From Pseudomonas sp. JAI120 (GTDB lineage Bacteria > Pseudomonadota > Gammaproteobacteria > Pseudomonadales > Pseudomonadaceae), in assembly GCF_014207255.1 (NCBI RefSeq), contig NZ_JACHCZ010000003.1, positions 124,001-188,000 of the forward strand: a stretch of DNA of 64,000 bases. The letters are read 5' to 3'. The notes under the pieces were generated by a model that was not told the DNA's origin, searched no databases, and saw nothing but the letters and a program-made list of their open reading frames with translations. A program made the translations under genes and the position numbers. Shown in pieces: positions 7,189-16,607 of this stretch; position 1 is the first letter of the stretch; each line of letters opens with the position of its first letter.

Positions 7189-10100
7189 TCAGATGTTCTG
7201 CCGATCACCCTTAGGATCAAAGAACACCGAAGACACAATCTCCGCTTCGATCACGCTGCCATCCGCCTGGGGCGAGAACACCCGCTCACCGATGCGCTTC
7301 AAGCCGCCCTTGACCACGCCCATGGCAAACGAATAACCCAGGGAGTTATGCGCGTAGCTGGAGGTGACGTGACCGACCATCTTCATCGGAATAGTCTGCT
7401 TCGGATCGAACACCAGTTGCGCGCCTTCCGGCAGCCACACGTTCGGATCGATCGGCTTCAGGCCCACCAGTTGCTTGCGCTCTTCACGCACACAGTCTTC
7501 CCGGTTCATGCCGCGCCAGCCGATCCACGAGAACGGTTTGGTACGACCGACACACCAGCCCATGTTCAGGTCGTCCGGGGTCATCGAGCCGTCAGTGTCC
7601 TGGCCGACGATGATGAAGCCCTTCTCGGCCCGCAGTACGTGCATGGTCTCGGTGCCGTAAGGGGTCAGGTTGTACTTCTTGCCGGCCGCGACGATCTGTT
7701 CAAGCACGCCCATGGCGTAGTCGGCCTGCACGTTGACTTCGTACGACAACTCACCGGTAAACGAGATACGGAACACCCGCGCCGGAACACCGCCCACCAG
7801 GCCTTCTTTCCAGGTCATGAACGGGAAGCCGTCCTTGTCCAGGTCGATGTCGGTGACTTCCGCCAGCAGCTTGCGGCTGTTGGGGCCGGACAGGGTCATG
7901 GTCGCCCAATGGTCGGTGACCGAGGTGAAGTACACCTTGAGGTCCGGCCATTCGGTCTGTTGGTAAATTTCCAGCCACTGCAATACGCGGGCGGCGCCGC
8001 CGGTGGTGGTGGTCATCAGGAAGTGGTTGTCGGCGAGGCAGGCGGTGACGCCGTCGTCGAAGACCATACCGTCTTCCTTGCACATCAGGCCGTAACGCGC
8101 CTTGCCCACGTCGAGCTTGGTCCAGGCGTTGGTGTAAATGCGGTTGAGGAACTCACGCGCATCCGGGCCTTGAATGTCGATCTTGCCGAGGGTCGACGCA
8201 TCCAGCAGGCCGACGCTGTCGCGCACGGCCAGGCATTCGCGTTTCACCGCGGCATGCAGGTCTTCACCGTTGCGCGGGAAGTACCACGGGCGTTTCCACT
8301 GACCGACGTCTTCGAACTCGGCGCCGTTTTTCACGTGCCAGGCTTGCAACGCGGTGTAGCGCACCGGCTCGAAGATGTGCCCACAGTGTCGGCCCGCCAC
8401 CGCGCCGAAGGTCACCGGCGTGTAGTTGGGACGGAACATGGTGGTGCCCATCTGCGGGATGGTCACGTTCAGCGAGCGCGCGGCAATCGCCAGGCCGTTG
8501 ACGTTACCGAGCTTGCCCTGGTCGGTGCCGAAGCCCAACGCGGTGTAGCGCTTGACGTGTTCCACCGACTCGAAACCTTCGCGGGTGGCGAGTTCGATGG
8601 CGGCGGCGGTGACGTCGTTTTGCAGGTCGACAAATTGCTTCGGCGCCCGTGCGGTAGCTTTCTCGTGAGGCACTTGGAACAGCGCCAGGGTTGGCTCTTC
8701 CAGCCGGCTCAAGGCTTTTGGCAGCGTACCTTCCACCGGGGCAAAACCAGCCTCGCTGGCGGCGCGCACGCCGCCTTCAAAACCATCCGCCAGGGAATCG
8801 CCAAGGCCGTAGACGCCGTTGATGCCACCGACGCACACACGTTTCTGAGGGGCTTCGCCCGGTACAAAACCGAGGATGTCTTCACGCCAGGTCGGCTTGC
8901 CGCCCAGGTGCGAGGCCAAGTGGACCACCGGGCTATAGCCGCCGGAGCTGGCCACCAGGTCGCAGTCCAGCCATTCGCCGGGGCTGGTGACTTTATGCGC
9001 CTTGACGTCGATCGCGGCGATACGCGCAGCGGTCACGCGCTTGGTGCCACGGGCCTCGATCACAGCGCTGCCGGTGAGGATCCGAATACCTTTGGCGCGG
9101 GCCTCTTCAACCAATGCACCGCGTGGGTTGTGGCGCACATCGGCCACCGCCACGACTTGCAGGCCGGCATCGAGCCAATCCAGCGCCACGCGGTAAGCGT
9201 GGTCGTTGTTGGTCGACAGCACCAGTTTCTTGCCCGGTGCCACACCGTAGCGGCGCACGTAGGTGGACACCGCACCCGCCAGCATATTGCCCGGCACATC
9301 GTTGTTGCCGTACACCAGCGGACGCTCGCAAGCACCGGTCGCCAGGACCACACGCTGGGCACGCACGCGGTGGATACGCTGGCGCACCACGCCAATCGGC
9401 GCACGGTCACCCAGGTGATCGGTGAGGCGCTCGTGAATGGTCAGGAAGTTATGGTCGTGGTAGCCGTTGACGGTGGCGCGGGGCAGCAGCACCACGTCCG
9501 GCAGGGTTTTCAATTCGGCGATGACACTCGCGACCCATTCGGTGGCCGGTTTGCCGTCGAGGCTTTCGCGGGAATCAAGCAAGGATCCGCCAAACTCTTC
9601 CTGCTCATCGGCGATGATCACGCGGGCACCGCTGCGTGCGGCAGCCAGTGCCGCAGCGAGGCCGGCAGGGCCTGCGCCGACCACCAGGACGTCGCAGTGG
9701 CGGTTGAAGTTGTCGTAGGTGTCCGGGTCGTTCTCGGTCGGCGAGCGACCCAGGCCTGCGGCCTTGCGGATGTACTTCTCGTAGGTCATCCAGAACGATT
9801 GCGGGTACATGAAGGTTTTGTAGTAGAACCCCGGCGGCATCAGCTTGCCGCCGACCTTGCCGAGGATGCCCATCATGTCGTTGTTGACGCTCGGCCAGCC
9901 GTTGGTGCTGGTGGCGACCAAACCTTGGTACAGCGCCTGTTGCGTGGCACGCACGTTAGGGATCTGCGTGGCTTCGGTAGCGCCGATCTGCAGCACGGCG
10001 TTCGGCTCTTCGGCGCCGGCAGCGAAGATGCCGCGTGGGCGCGAGTACTTGAAGCTGCGGCCAATGATGTCGACGCCGTTGGCAAGCAGGGCTGCGGCCA

Positions 10101-10206
10101 GGGTGTCGCCTTCAAAGCCTTTGTAGCTCTGACCGTTGAAGCTGAAGGTCAGGACTTTATTACGGTCGATGCGGCCACCGTTGGATAGGCGATTGATCTG
10201 GCTCAT
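7189..10206 (-). CDS. soxA: Sarcosine oxidase alpha subunit SoxA
   Basis: The 1005-residue subunit has an N-terminal ferredoxin-like domain (about 1-110, FNGQSYKGFEGDTLAAALLA). A dinucleotide-binding domain with VVGAGPAGLAAALAA near 175 and a second Rossmann segment follow. The C-terminal half (about 600-1005) is an aminomethyltransferase/GcvT-like THF domain (GLLDASTLGKIDIQGPDAREFL, GTETMHVLRAEKG). It binds NAD+ and FMN at the interface with SoxB. The start overlaps the soxD stop (ATGA), with GGAG/AAGG upstream. Length matches the family. Confidence 0.96.
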   Translation of the reverse strand: MSQINRLSNGGRIDRNKVLTFSFNGQSYKGFEGDTLAAALLANGVDIIGRSFKYSRPRGIFAAGAEEPNAVLQIGATEATQIPNVRATQQALYQGLVATSTNGWPSVNNDMMGILGKVGGKLMPPGFYYKTFMYPQSFWMTYEKYIRKAAGLGRSPTENDPDTYDNFNRHCDVLVVGAGPAGLAAALAAARSGARVIIADEQEEFGGSLLDSRESLDGKPATEWVASVIAELKTLPDVVLLPRATVNGYHDHNFLTIHERLTDHLGDRAPIGVVRQRIHRVRAQRVVLATGACERPLVYGNNDVPGNMLAGAVSTYVRRYGVAPGKKLVLSTNNDHAYRVALDWLDAGLQVVAVADVRHNPRGALVEEARAKGIRILTGSAVIEARGTKRVTAARIAAIDVKAHKVTSPGEWLDCDLVASSGGYSPVVHLASHLGGKPTWREDILGFVPGEAPQKRVCVGGINGVYGLGDSLADGFEGGVRAASEAGFAPVEGTLPKALSRLEEPTLALFQVPHEKATARAPKQFVDLQNDVTAAAIELATREGFESVEHVKRYTALGFGTDQGKLGNVNGLAIAARSLNVTIPQMGTTMFRPNYTPVTFGAVAGRHCGHIFEPVRYTALQAWHVKNGAEFEDVGQWKRPWYFPRNGEDLHAAVKRECLAVRDSVGLLDASTLGKIDIQGPDAREFLNRIYTNAWTKLDVGKARYGLMCKEDGMVFDDGVTACLADNHFLMTTTTGGAARVLQWLEIYQQTEWPDLKVYFTSVTDHWATMTLSGPNSRKLLAEVTDIDLDKDGFPFMTWKEGLVGGVPARVFRISFTGELSYEVNVQADYAMGVLEQIVAAGKKYNLTPYGTETMHVLRAEKGFIIVGQDTDGSMTPDDLNMGWCVGRTKPFSWIGWRGMNREDCVREERKQLVGLKPIDPNVWLPEGAQLVFDPKQTIPMKMVGHVTSSYAHNSLGYSFAMGVVKGGLKRIGERVFSPQADGSVIEAEIVSSVFFDPKGDRQNI

Positions 10207-10505
10207 ACCTTCTCTCCAGAGGCCTTGGCGGTGAACTGAGGCTTCTCACCGATCTTGTAGGTTTCAAGAATTTCGTAGGTCACGGTGTCGCGGGTCGCGT
10301 TGAAATACTGGCGGCAACCGGCGGCGTGAATCCACAGTTCGTGGTGCAGGCCGCGCGGGTTATCGCGGAAGAACATGTAGTCGCCCCACTCTTCATCGGT
10401 GCAGGCATTCGGGTCCAGCGGGCGCGGGATGTGCGCTTGGCCGGACGCGTGGAATTCCTCTTCGGAGCGCAGTTCGCCACAGTGAGGACAGAAGATATGC
10501 AACAT
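10203..10505 (-). CDS. soxD: Sarcosine oxidase delta subunit SoxD
   Basis: A 100-residue small zinc-binding subunit. Its N-terminus MLHIFCPHCGELRSEEEFH has the CPHCG pair; His24 and the later conserved GLHHELWIHAAGCRQYFNATRDT segment complete the family signature. AGGAG lies 9 bases before the ATG. It sits between soxB (15 bp gap) and soxA (4-base overlap), the usual BDAG order. Confidence 0.95.
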   Translation of the reverse strand: MLHIFCPHCGELRSEEEFHASGQAHIPRPLDPNACTDEEWGDYMFFRDNPRGLHHELWIHAAGCRQYFNATRDTVTYEILETYKIGEKPQFTAKASGEKV

Positions 10506-10520
10506 AGGGAATTTCTCCTG

Positions 10521-11771
10521 TTAGTGGGCGACGGCCGCAGCGCCGTGTTCGTCGATCAACGCACCGTTGTGGAAACGGTCGATTGAGAAAGGTGCCGCCA
10601 ACGGGTGCATTTCACCCTTGGCCAGGCTGGCAGCAAACACGTTGCCTGAGCCTGGGGTGGCCTTGAAGCCACCGGTACCCCAACCGCAGTTGAAGAACAT
10701 GTTCGGCACCGGGGTCTTGGAGATGATCGGGCAGGCGTCCGGCGTGGTGTCGACGATGCCGCCCCACTGACGGTTCATGCGCACCCGCGACAGCACCGGG
10801 AACATCTCGACGATGGCCTGGATGGTGTGTTCGATCACCGGGTACGAACCACGCTGGCCGTAGCCGTTGTAGCCGTCGATACCGGCGCCGATCACCAGGT
10901 CGCCTTTATCGGACTGGCTGATGTAGCCGTGCACGGCGTTGGACATGATCACGCTGTCGATAATCGGCTTGATCGGCTCCGACACCAACGCTTGCAGCGG
11001 GTGGGATTCGATCGGCAGGCGGAAACCGGCGAGCGAAGCCATGTGACCGGAGTTACCGGCGGTGACCACACCGACGCGCTTGGCGCCGATAAAGCCCTTG
11101 TTGGTTTCCACACCGATGCACACGCCGTTTTCCTTGCGGAAACCGATCACTTCGGTCTGCTGGATCAAGTCCACGCCGAGTGCGTCGGCCGCACGGGCAA
11201 AGCCCCAGGCCACGGCATCGTGACGGGCCACGCCGCCGCGCCGTTGCACGGTGGCGCCGAGTACTGGGTAGCGGGTGTTTTTCGAGCAATCCAGGTACGG
11301 AATCTCGTCGGCCACTTGCTTGGCATTCAACAACTCGCCATCCACGCCGTTAAGGCGGTTGGCGCTGACACGACGCTCGGAATCACGGATGTCCTGCAGG
11401 GTGTGGCACAGGTTGTAGACGCCACGCTGGGAGAACATCACGTTGTAGTTCAGGTCCTGGGACAGGCCTTCCCACAGTTTCATCGCGTGTTCGTACAGGT
11501 GCGCCGACTCGTCCCACAGGTAGTTGGAACGTACGATGGTGGTGTTGCGCGCGGTGTTACCGCCGCCCAGCCAGCCTTTCTCGACCACGGCCACGTTGGT
11601 GATGCCGTGCTCTTTGGCCAGGTAGTAAGCCGTCGCCAGACCATGCCCGCCGCCGCCGACGATGACCACGTCGTAGACCTTCTTAGGGGTCGGCGTGCGC
11701 CACATCTTCTGCCAGTTTTCGTGGTGGCTGAGGGAGTGCTTGAAGAGGCCGAAGCCCGAGTAGCGTTGCAT
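10521..11771 (-). CDS. soxB: Sarcosine oxidase beta subunit SoxB
   Basis: The 416-residue flavin subunit demethylates sarcosine. It has the FAD-binding motif VVIVGGGGHGLATAYYLA near 36-53 and covalent-FMN-site context typical of heterotetrameric sarcosine oxidase beta (GGVARHDAVAWGFARAADAL). I chose the ATG at 11771 over the in-frame ATG at 11777 because GGAG is 8 bases upstream of the former and only 2 from the latter. It follows glyA by 22 bp and is translated with soxDAG. Confidence 0.96.
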   Translation of the reverse strand: MQRYSGFGLFKHSLSHHENWQKMWRTPTPKKVYDVVIVGGGGHGLATAYYLAKEHGITNVAVVEKGWLGGGNTARNTTIVRSNYLWDESAHLYEHAMKLWEGLSQDLNYNVMFSQRGVYNLCHTLQDIRDSERRVSANRLNGVDGELLNAKQVADEIPYLDCSKNTRYPVLGATVQRRGGVARHDAVAWGFARAADALGVDLIQQTEVIGFRKENGVCIGVETNKGFIGAKRVGVVTAGNSGHMASLAGFRLPIESHPLQALVSEPIKPIIDSVIMSNAVHGYISQSDKGDLVIGAGIDGYNGYGQRGSYPVIEHTIQAIVEMFPVLSRVRMNRQWGGIVDTTPDACPIISKTPVPNMFFNCGWGTGGFKATPGSGNVFAASLAKGEMHPLAAPFSIDRFHNGALIDEHGAAAVAH

Positions 11772-11793
11772 AGTCATTACTCCAAAACCGCGC

Positions 11794-13047
11794 TCAGCGA
11801 TAAACCGGGAAATCAGCGCACAGGGCAGACACGTGCTTGGCCACGTTGGCCTCGACGTCGGCGTCGCCGAGGTTGTCGAGGATGTCGCAGATCCAACCGG
11901 CCAACTCGATGCACTGCGGCACTTTGAAACCGCGCGTGGTCACCGCCGGGGTGCCGATGCGCAGGCCCGAGGTCACGAACGGCGACTGCGGGTCATTCGG
12001 CACGGCGTTCTTGTTGACGGTGATGTGGGCGCGACCGAGGGCGGCATCCGCCTCTTTGCCGGTGAGGCCCTGACGAATCAGGCTGACCAGGAACAGGTGG
12101 TTATCGGTGCCGCCGGACACTACATCGTAGCCGCGTTTGATAAACACGCTGGCCATGGCCTGGGCGTTATCGATCACTTGCTGCTGGTAGGCCTTGAAGC
12201 CTGGCTCCTGGGCTTCCTTGAAGCACACGGCCTTGCCGGCGATCACATGCATCAGCGGGCCGCCCTGGGCGCCAGGGAATACGGCGGCGTTGAGTTTCTT
12301 TTCAATTTCTTCGTTGGCCTTGGCCAGGATCAAACCGCCACGTGGACCGCGCAGGGTCTTGTGGGTGGTGGTGGTGACCACATCGGCGTAAGGCAGCGGG
12401 TTCGGGTACAGGCCGGCGGCGACCAGGCCGGCGACGTGGGCCATGTCGACGAACAGCAGCGCACCGACCTTGTCGGCGATCGCGCGAAAGCGTGGGAAAT
12501 CCAGGGTCTTGGAGTAGGCGGAGAACCCAGCCACGACCATCTTCGGCTTGTGCTCCACGGCCAGGCGCTCGACTTCGTCGTAGTCGATCAGGCCGGTGTC
12601 GGTGTTGATGCCGTATTGCACCGCGTTGTACAGCTTGCCCGAGGACGACACCTTGGCACCGTGGGTCAGGTGACCACCGTGAGCCAGGCTCATGCCGAGG
12701 ATGGTGTCGCCGGCGTTCAACAACGCCAGGTACACCGCGCTGTTGGCGGAGGAGCCGGAGTGCGGTTGCACGTTGGCGTAATCTGCACCGAACAGTTGCT
12801 TGGCGCGCTCGATGGCCAGGGCCTCGACCTTGTCCACGTGCTCGCAGCCACCGTAATAGCGCTTGCCCGGGTAGCCTTCGGCGTATTTGTTGGTGAGGCC
12901 GCTGCCTTGGGCTTCCATCACGCGCTTGCTGGTGTAGTTCTCCGACGCGATCAGCTCGATATGATCTTCCTGACGCTGCTCCTCGGCATTCATGGCTGCC
13001 AGCAGTGCGTCGTCATACCCTTGGATCTGGTCTTGTTTGCTGAACAT
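11794..13047 (-). CDS. glyA: Serine hydroxymethyltransferase GlyA
   Basis: The 417-residue PLP enzyme interconverts glycine plus 5,10-methylene-THF with serine plus THF. The PLP lysine is Lys230 in VVTTTTHKTLRGPRGG, with Asp201 in LLFVDMAHVAGL and the ASENYTS substrate loop near 35. The ATG at 13047 gives the standard length; the frame is open 33 codons further upstream without family similarity. As first gene of the glyA-soxBDAG-purU-fdhA run, it turns the glycine and methylene-THF made by sarcosine oxidase into serine, which SdaB (40241-41617) can deaminate. Confidence 0.97.
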   Translation of the reverse strand: MFSKQDQIQGYDDALLAAMNAEEQRQEDHIELIASENYTSKRVMEAQGSGLTNKYAEGYPGKRYYGGCEHVDKVEALAIERAKQLFGADYANVQPHSGSSANSAVYLALLNAGDTILGMSLAHGGHLTHGAKVSSSGKLYNAVQYGINTDTGLIDYDEVERLAVEHKPKMVVAGFSAYSKTLDFPRFRAIADKVGALLFVDMAHVAGLVAAGLYPNPLPYADVVTTTTHKTLRGPRGGLILAKANEEIEKKLNAAVFPGAQGGPLMHVIAGKAVCFKEAQEPGFKAYQQQVIDNAQAMASVFIKRGYDVVSGGTDNHLFLVSLIRQGLTGKEADAALGRAHITVNKNAVPNDPQSPFVTSGLRIGTPAVTTRGFKVPQCIELAGWICDILDNLGDADVEANVAKHVSALCADFPVYR

Positions 13048-13139
13048 CGCGTCTCTCCCAGCCTTTCGTATTGTTGAGGCCCATGCAGGGCCCTTTGATG
13101 CGATGGTAGGGCTGGCGCAGACAGGCCAAATGCCTACGG

Positions 13140-13166
13140 ACGCCACGCAAAGGTGCGTTTACGACA
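13140..13166 (-). promoter_or_regulatory. Possible GbdR-type operator upstream of glyA-sox operon (degenerate)
   Basis: ACGCC at 13140 and ACGAC at 13161 are 21 bp apart, the same spacing as the better CGAC direct repeats upstream of gbcA, the M19-like gene and cbcX. One half-site deviates, so this is a weak candidate. Confidence 0.25.
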
Positions 13167-13188
13167 TTGCCGAAACAACACCGAACAA

Positions 13189-13214
13189 ATGTGGGAGCAA
13201 GCCCCCTCCCACAG
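13189..13214. repeat. Collapsed REP hairpin
   Basis: TGTGGGAGCAAGCCCCCTCC followed by CACA: two REP ends are fused with no spacer. It lies between the TraX-like gene's 3' end and the glyA promoter region. Confidence 0.7.
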
Positions 13215-13217
13215 GGG

Positions 13218-13946
13218 TTAGGCGATGATGTGGCGGAGCAGTAGCAGCAGGAGGAAGTGCATGGGATACAGGGCATACGCCCAGCGGCGCATGGCTGGTG
13301 GCCCAGCGCTTTTTGCGTGTCGCAACAAGACCATACCGAGCAATGGCGCAATCAGGCAGGTCGCCAATCCCAACAACGCCACCGGCGTGCCGCTATTGAG
13401 CAGGACCTGCCATTGGTTGGCGGCCACGCAGACCAATCCTGGCAACACACTGAAATACCAAGGCCGACGAAACACCAGCAGCATCGCCAGTGGCAGCAAT
13501 ACCCCAAAGAAACCGAACATTAACTGCGACGAAAATACCGCCGCTATCGTGACGGCGATCAACGCCAATCCTCGATCAATAAACGTCTTCTGCTGCCATC
13601 CTCGGGCAACCAGCAGCCCCAACGCCAAGGTGGGCAGCACGTTCAACGTATCGGCATCCTCGATAAACAGCCGATACGGCACCTCGCTGATCACGCTGAA
13701 CAGCAACAGCCAGCCCAGGTAGCGCCACCGGCCGCTCACCGCCAGGTCTCTGGCCCGGTGCAGGTTCGCCGCAATCGCCAGGCAAAACCACGGGAACGCC
13801 AGGCGCCCCGGCACATACAGGCCATCCAGGTCCAGACCGACATAACGCAGGTGGTCCAGCACCATGCTCAGCAGCGCCAGCCACTTGAGCAAATCCAAAG
13901 CGCCATCACGGACGCGTCCGACAGGCATCGTTTCAGAACCGTGCAT
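13218..13946 (-). CDS. TraX-family integral membrane protein
   Basis: The protein of about 242 residues has around seven or eight hydrophobic segments and the TraX signature (LDLLKWLALLSMVLDHLRYV near the N-terminus, YALYPMHFLLLLLLRHI at the C-terminus). F-plasmid TraX acetylates pilin; chromosomal homologues are probably membrane acyltransferases of unknown substrate. I use the ATG at 13946, which has a weak GGGGAA just upstream; starts at 13967 or 13928 are also possible. It lies between glyA and ltaE, a position also held by an uncharacterised gene in P. aeruginosa, so a link to this locus is likely but undefined. Confidence 0.75.
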   Translation of the reverse strand: MHGSETMPVGRVRDGALDLLKWLALLSMVLDHLRYVGLDLDGLYVPGRLAFPWFCLAIAANLHRARDLAVSGRWRYLGWLLLFSVISEVPYRLFIEDADTLNVLPTLALGLLVARGWQQKTFIDRGLALIAVTIAAVFSSQLMFGFFGVLLPLAMLLVFRRPWYFSVLPGLVCVAANQWQVLLNSGTPVALLGLATCLIAPLLGMVLLRHAKSAGPPAMRRWAYALYPMHFLLLLLLRHIIA

Positions 13947-14036
13947 AATTCCCCAGTGACTTTGCATTTACAGTGCGTGCGCACGCCCGACAATCTTGGT
14001 TAAAGTGCGCACCAACATCGACCACAGGAATGGGCC

Positions 14037-15077
14037 ATGACCGACAAGAGCCAACAATTCGCCAGTGACAACTATTCGGGCATTTGCCCGGAAGCCTGGG
14101 CCGCCATGGAACAAGCCAACCAGGGTCATCAACGCGCCTACGGTGATGATGAATGGACCCACCGCGCCGCCGACGGTTTCCGCAACCTGTTCGAAACCGA
14201 CTGCGAAGTGTTCTTCGCCTTCAACGGTACGGCCGCCAACTCCCTGGCGCTGTCCTCCTTGTGCCAGAGCTACCATAGCGTGATTTGCTCGGAAACCGCC
14301 CACGTCGAGACCGACGAATGCGGCGCGCCGGAGTTTTTCTCCAACGGCTCCAAGCTGCTCACCGCGCGCACCGAGAACGGCAAGCTGACCCCGGAATCGA
14401 TCCGCGAGATCGCCCTCAAGCGCCAGGACATCCACTACCCCAAACCCCGCGTAGTGACCCTGACCCAAGCCACCGAAGTCGGCAGCGTCTACACCCCGGA
14501 AGAAATCCGCGCGATCAGCGTCACCTGCAAGGAGCTGGGCCTGAACCTGCACATGGACGGCGCGCGCTTCTCCAACGCTTGCGCGTTCCTCGGCTGCTCG
14601 CCGGCCGACCTGACCTGGAAAGCCGGAGTGGACGTATTGTGCTTTGGCGGCACCAAGAACGGCATGGCCGTGGGTGAAGCCATCCTGTTCTTCAACCGCG
14701 CGCTGGCCGAAGACTTCGACTACCGCTGCAAACAGGCCGGCCAACTGGCCTCAAAAATGCGTTTCCTGTCCGCCCCTTGGGTGGGACTGCTGGAAAACGA
14801 CGCCTGGCTCAAACATGCGCGCCACGCCAACCACTGCGCGCAATTGCTCAGCAGTCTGGTGGCGGATATTCCGGGTGTGGAGTTGATGTTCCCGGTACAG
14901 GCCAACGGCGTGTTCCTGCAACTCTCGGAACCGGCGATTGCCGCGCTGACCGCCAAGGGCTGGCGCTTCTACACCTTCATCGGCAAAGGTGGCGCGCGGT
15001 TCATGTGTGCGTGGGATACCGACGAAGAGCGCGTGCGGGAATTGGCAGCAGATATCCGCGAAGTCATGGGTGACTGA
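14037..15077 (+). CDS. ltaE: Low-specificity L-threonine aldolase LtaE
   Basis: The 346-residue fold-type I PLP enzyme cleaves L-threonine or allo-threonine, and related beta-hydroxy amino acids, to glycine and an aldehyde. The PLP lysine is Lys207 in LCFGGTKNGMAVGEA, with the cofactor-binding Asp at 174 in LHMDGARF. AGGAA precedes the ATG by 6 bases. It connects threonine to the glycine pool of the betaine pathway. It is transcribed away from glyA and towards gbcB, with a REPIN at the convergent junction. Confidence 0.93.
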   Translation: MTDKSQQFASDNYSGICPEAWAAMEQANQGHQRAYGDDEWTHRAADGFRNLFETDCEVFFAFNGTAANSLALSSLCQSYHSVICSETAHVETDECGAPEFFSNGSKLLTARTENGKLTPESIREIALKRQDIHYPKPRVVTLTQATEVGSVYTPEEIRAISVTCKELGLNLHMDGARFSNACAFLGCSPADLTWKAGVDVLCFGGTKNGMAVGEAILFFNRALAEDFDYRCKQAGQLASKMRFLSAPWVGLLENDAWLKHARHANHCAQLLSSLVADIPGVELMFPVQANGVFLQLSEPAIAALTAKGWRFYTFIGKGGARFMCAWDTDEERVRELAADIREVMGD

Positions 15078-15104
15078 CAATGACTCACTGATGTACATAA
15101 AAAA

Positions 15105-15198
15105 ATGTGGGAGGGGGCTTGCTCCCGATAGCGGTGGGTCAGCTTGCACATACAGTGGCTGACACTCTGCTATCGGGAGCAAGCCCCCTCCCACATTT
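15105..15198. repeat. REPIN
   Basis: Perfectly inverted REP arms (GTGGGAGGGGGCTTGCTCCC / GGGAGCAAGCCCCCTCCCAC) around a 40-bp spacer, between the convergent 3' ends of ltaE and gbcB. Confidence 0.92.
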
Positions 15199-15224
15199 GG
15201 ATTGTGTTGGGCCTGCTCGAGCAA

Positions 15225-16325
15225 TCAGAAATCGATGCGCACATCCCCCTTCGGCACACTGCAGCACGAGAGGATGTAGCCTTCGGCTTCGTCTTCTTCG
15301 GTGATCCCACCGTTGTGCTCCATCTCCACCTCCCCGCCCAGCTTCATTACCTTGCACGTTCCGCAAATGCCCATGCCGCAGGCTTTCGGGATCATCAGCC
15401 CAAGCTTGGCCGCCGCTGCGTGGACGGTCTCGCCCGGCGCGACGCGAATGCTCTTGCCGGAGGCAAGGAATTCCACCTGGTGCAAATCCGCCAGGTCGAT
15501 TTCCGGCGCATCCGCCGCTTGCTCGGCCTGCTCCACCGCGTCGGCGCGGGCTTCCGGCGGCGTGGCACCGAAGGATTCCTCGTGGTACCGCGCCATGTCG
15601 AAACCGGCCGCCTCCAGCAGGCGCTTCACCGCATTCATATACGGCGTAGGACCGCAGCAGAATACTTCGCGCTCAAGGAAGTCCGGCACCATCAGTTCGA
15701 GCATCTTGTGGTTCAGGTAACCGCGATAGCCGGCCCAAGGTTCACCCAGGCCGTGTTTTTCGCAGATCAGGTGCAAGCTGAAGTTGTCGATCCGCGACGC
15801 CATATGCTCCAGCTCGCGGTGGTAGATGATGTCTTTGGGCGAACGCGCGCTGTGGATAAACGTCATGTCGACATTGGCGTTGGTGTCGTAGAACCAGCGC
15901 GCCATGGACATCACCGGGGTGATACCGACACCGCCGCTGAGGTACAAGACTTTCGGACTCGGGAAGTCGATGGCATTGAACAGCCCGACCGGCCCGTGCA
16001 CCGCCAATTCCTGCCCTTCGTGCAGCGTGTCGTGCAGCCAGTTGGACACCTTGCCGCCCGGCACGCGCTTGATGGTCACCGAGAAGCTGTAGGGCACCGA
16101 CGGCGAACTGGAAATGGTGTACGAGCGCATGATCGGCTGGCCGTCGATTTCCAGCTCCAGGGTGACGAACTGCCCCGGCTTGAAAAAGAACAGGATCGGC
16201 TGGTCGGCCATAAAGCAGAAGGTGCGCACATCCCAGGTTTCCTGGATGACTTTGACGCAACGGACGATGTGCCGACCATTGGCCCAGGTCTGGGTGGTTA
16301 CCGGATTCAGGAAGCTGTTGGACAT
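15225..16325 (-). CDS. gbcB: Glycine betaine demethylase reductase subunit GbcB
   Basis: The 366-residue electron-transfer partner of the GbcA oxygenase has three parts. An FAD domain (RSYTISSSP near 70) is followed by an NAD(P)H domain (LSGGVGITPVMSMA near 128) and a C-terminal plant-type [2Fe-2S] ferredoxin domain with CGMGICGTCKV near 318-328 and a fourth Cys in YILSCCSVP. I chose the ATG at 16325 with GGAG 7 bases upstream; a GTG at 16337 is in frame. It is divergent from gbcA with a shared 280-bp regulatory region. Confidence 0.94.
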   Translation of the reverse strand: MSNSFLNPVTTQTWANGRHIVRCVKVIQETWDVRTFCFMADQPILFFFKPGQFVTLELEIDGQPIMRSYTISSSPSVPYSFSVTIKRVPGGKVSNWLHDTLHEGQELAVHGPVGLFNAIDFPSPKVLYLSGGVGITPVMSMARWFYDTNANVDMTFIHSARSPKDIIYHRELEHMASRIDNFSLHLICEKHGLGEPWAGYRGYLNHKMLELMVPDFLEREVFCCGPTPYMNAVKRLLEAAGFDMARYHEESFGATPPEARADAVEQAEQAADAPEIDLADLHQVEFLASGKSIRVAPGETVHAAAAKLGLMIPKACGMGICGTCKVMKLGGEVEMEHNGGITEEDEAEGYILSCCSVPKGDVRIDF

Positions 16326-16607
16326 GCTGTTCTCCACCGCCGATAGTCGGCCTTATGGTGGCAATTCTGCGTAACGCGAGAACCACCCATTTACCTATCT
16401 GCGACATTCACATACTTATCGCGACCAGCCCCCATACCACGGGGGTTGCGCGTCGGGAACAGAGTGGGCCATGTCGCTCATGGATAAGGTTCCGTGCATC
16501 AGCAGCCCCACACTCGCTCCCAACAACGACGCTTTCTTTACGCCTTGCTGCAAACCTGATCAGCCACTATTCGCCGGCCACACAGAATGGCCATGAGGAC
16601 ACACACG
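16326..16607. promoter_or_regulatory. Divergent gbcB / gbcA control region
   Basis: This 282-bp non-coding stretch separates the two gbc start codons. It holds a candidate AraC-type direct repeat at 16396-16425. GbdR activation of gbcA and gbcB is known in P. aeruginosa; the site itself is my inference. Confidence 0.6.
16396..16425 (+). promoter_or_regulatory. Candidate GbdR operator (direct repeat)
   Basis: TATCTGCGAC (16396) and TATCGCGAC (16417) form a direct repeat with GCGAC cores 20 bp apart. The layout resembles the 21-bp-spaced ACGAC repeats upstream of cbcX (41851) and of the M19-like gene (26980). Confidence 0.4.

Noticed and set aside
7147..10188. A 1013-codon open frame on the plus strand opposite soxA
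   Set aside because: It is an antisense shadow caused by high-GC third positions: the product is rich in His, Val, Gly and Arg with no domain, while soxA on the other strand is complete.
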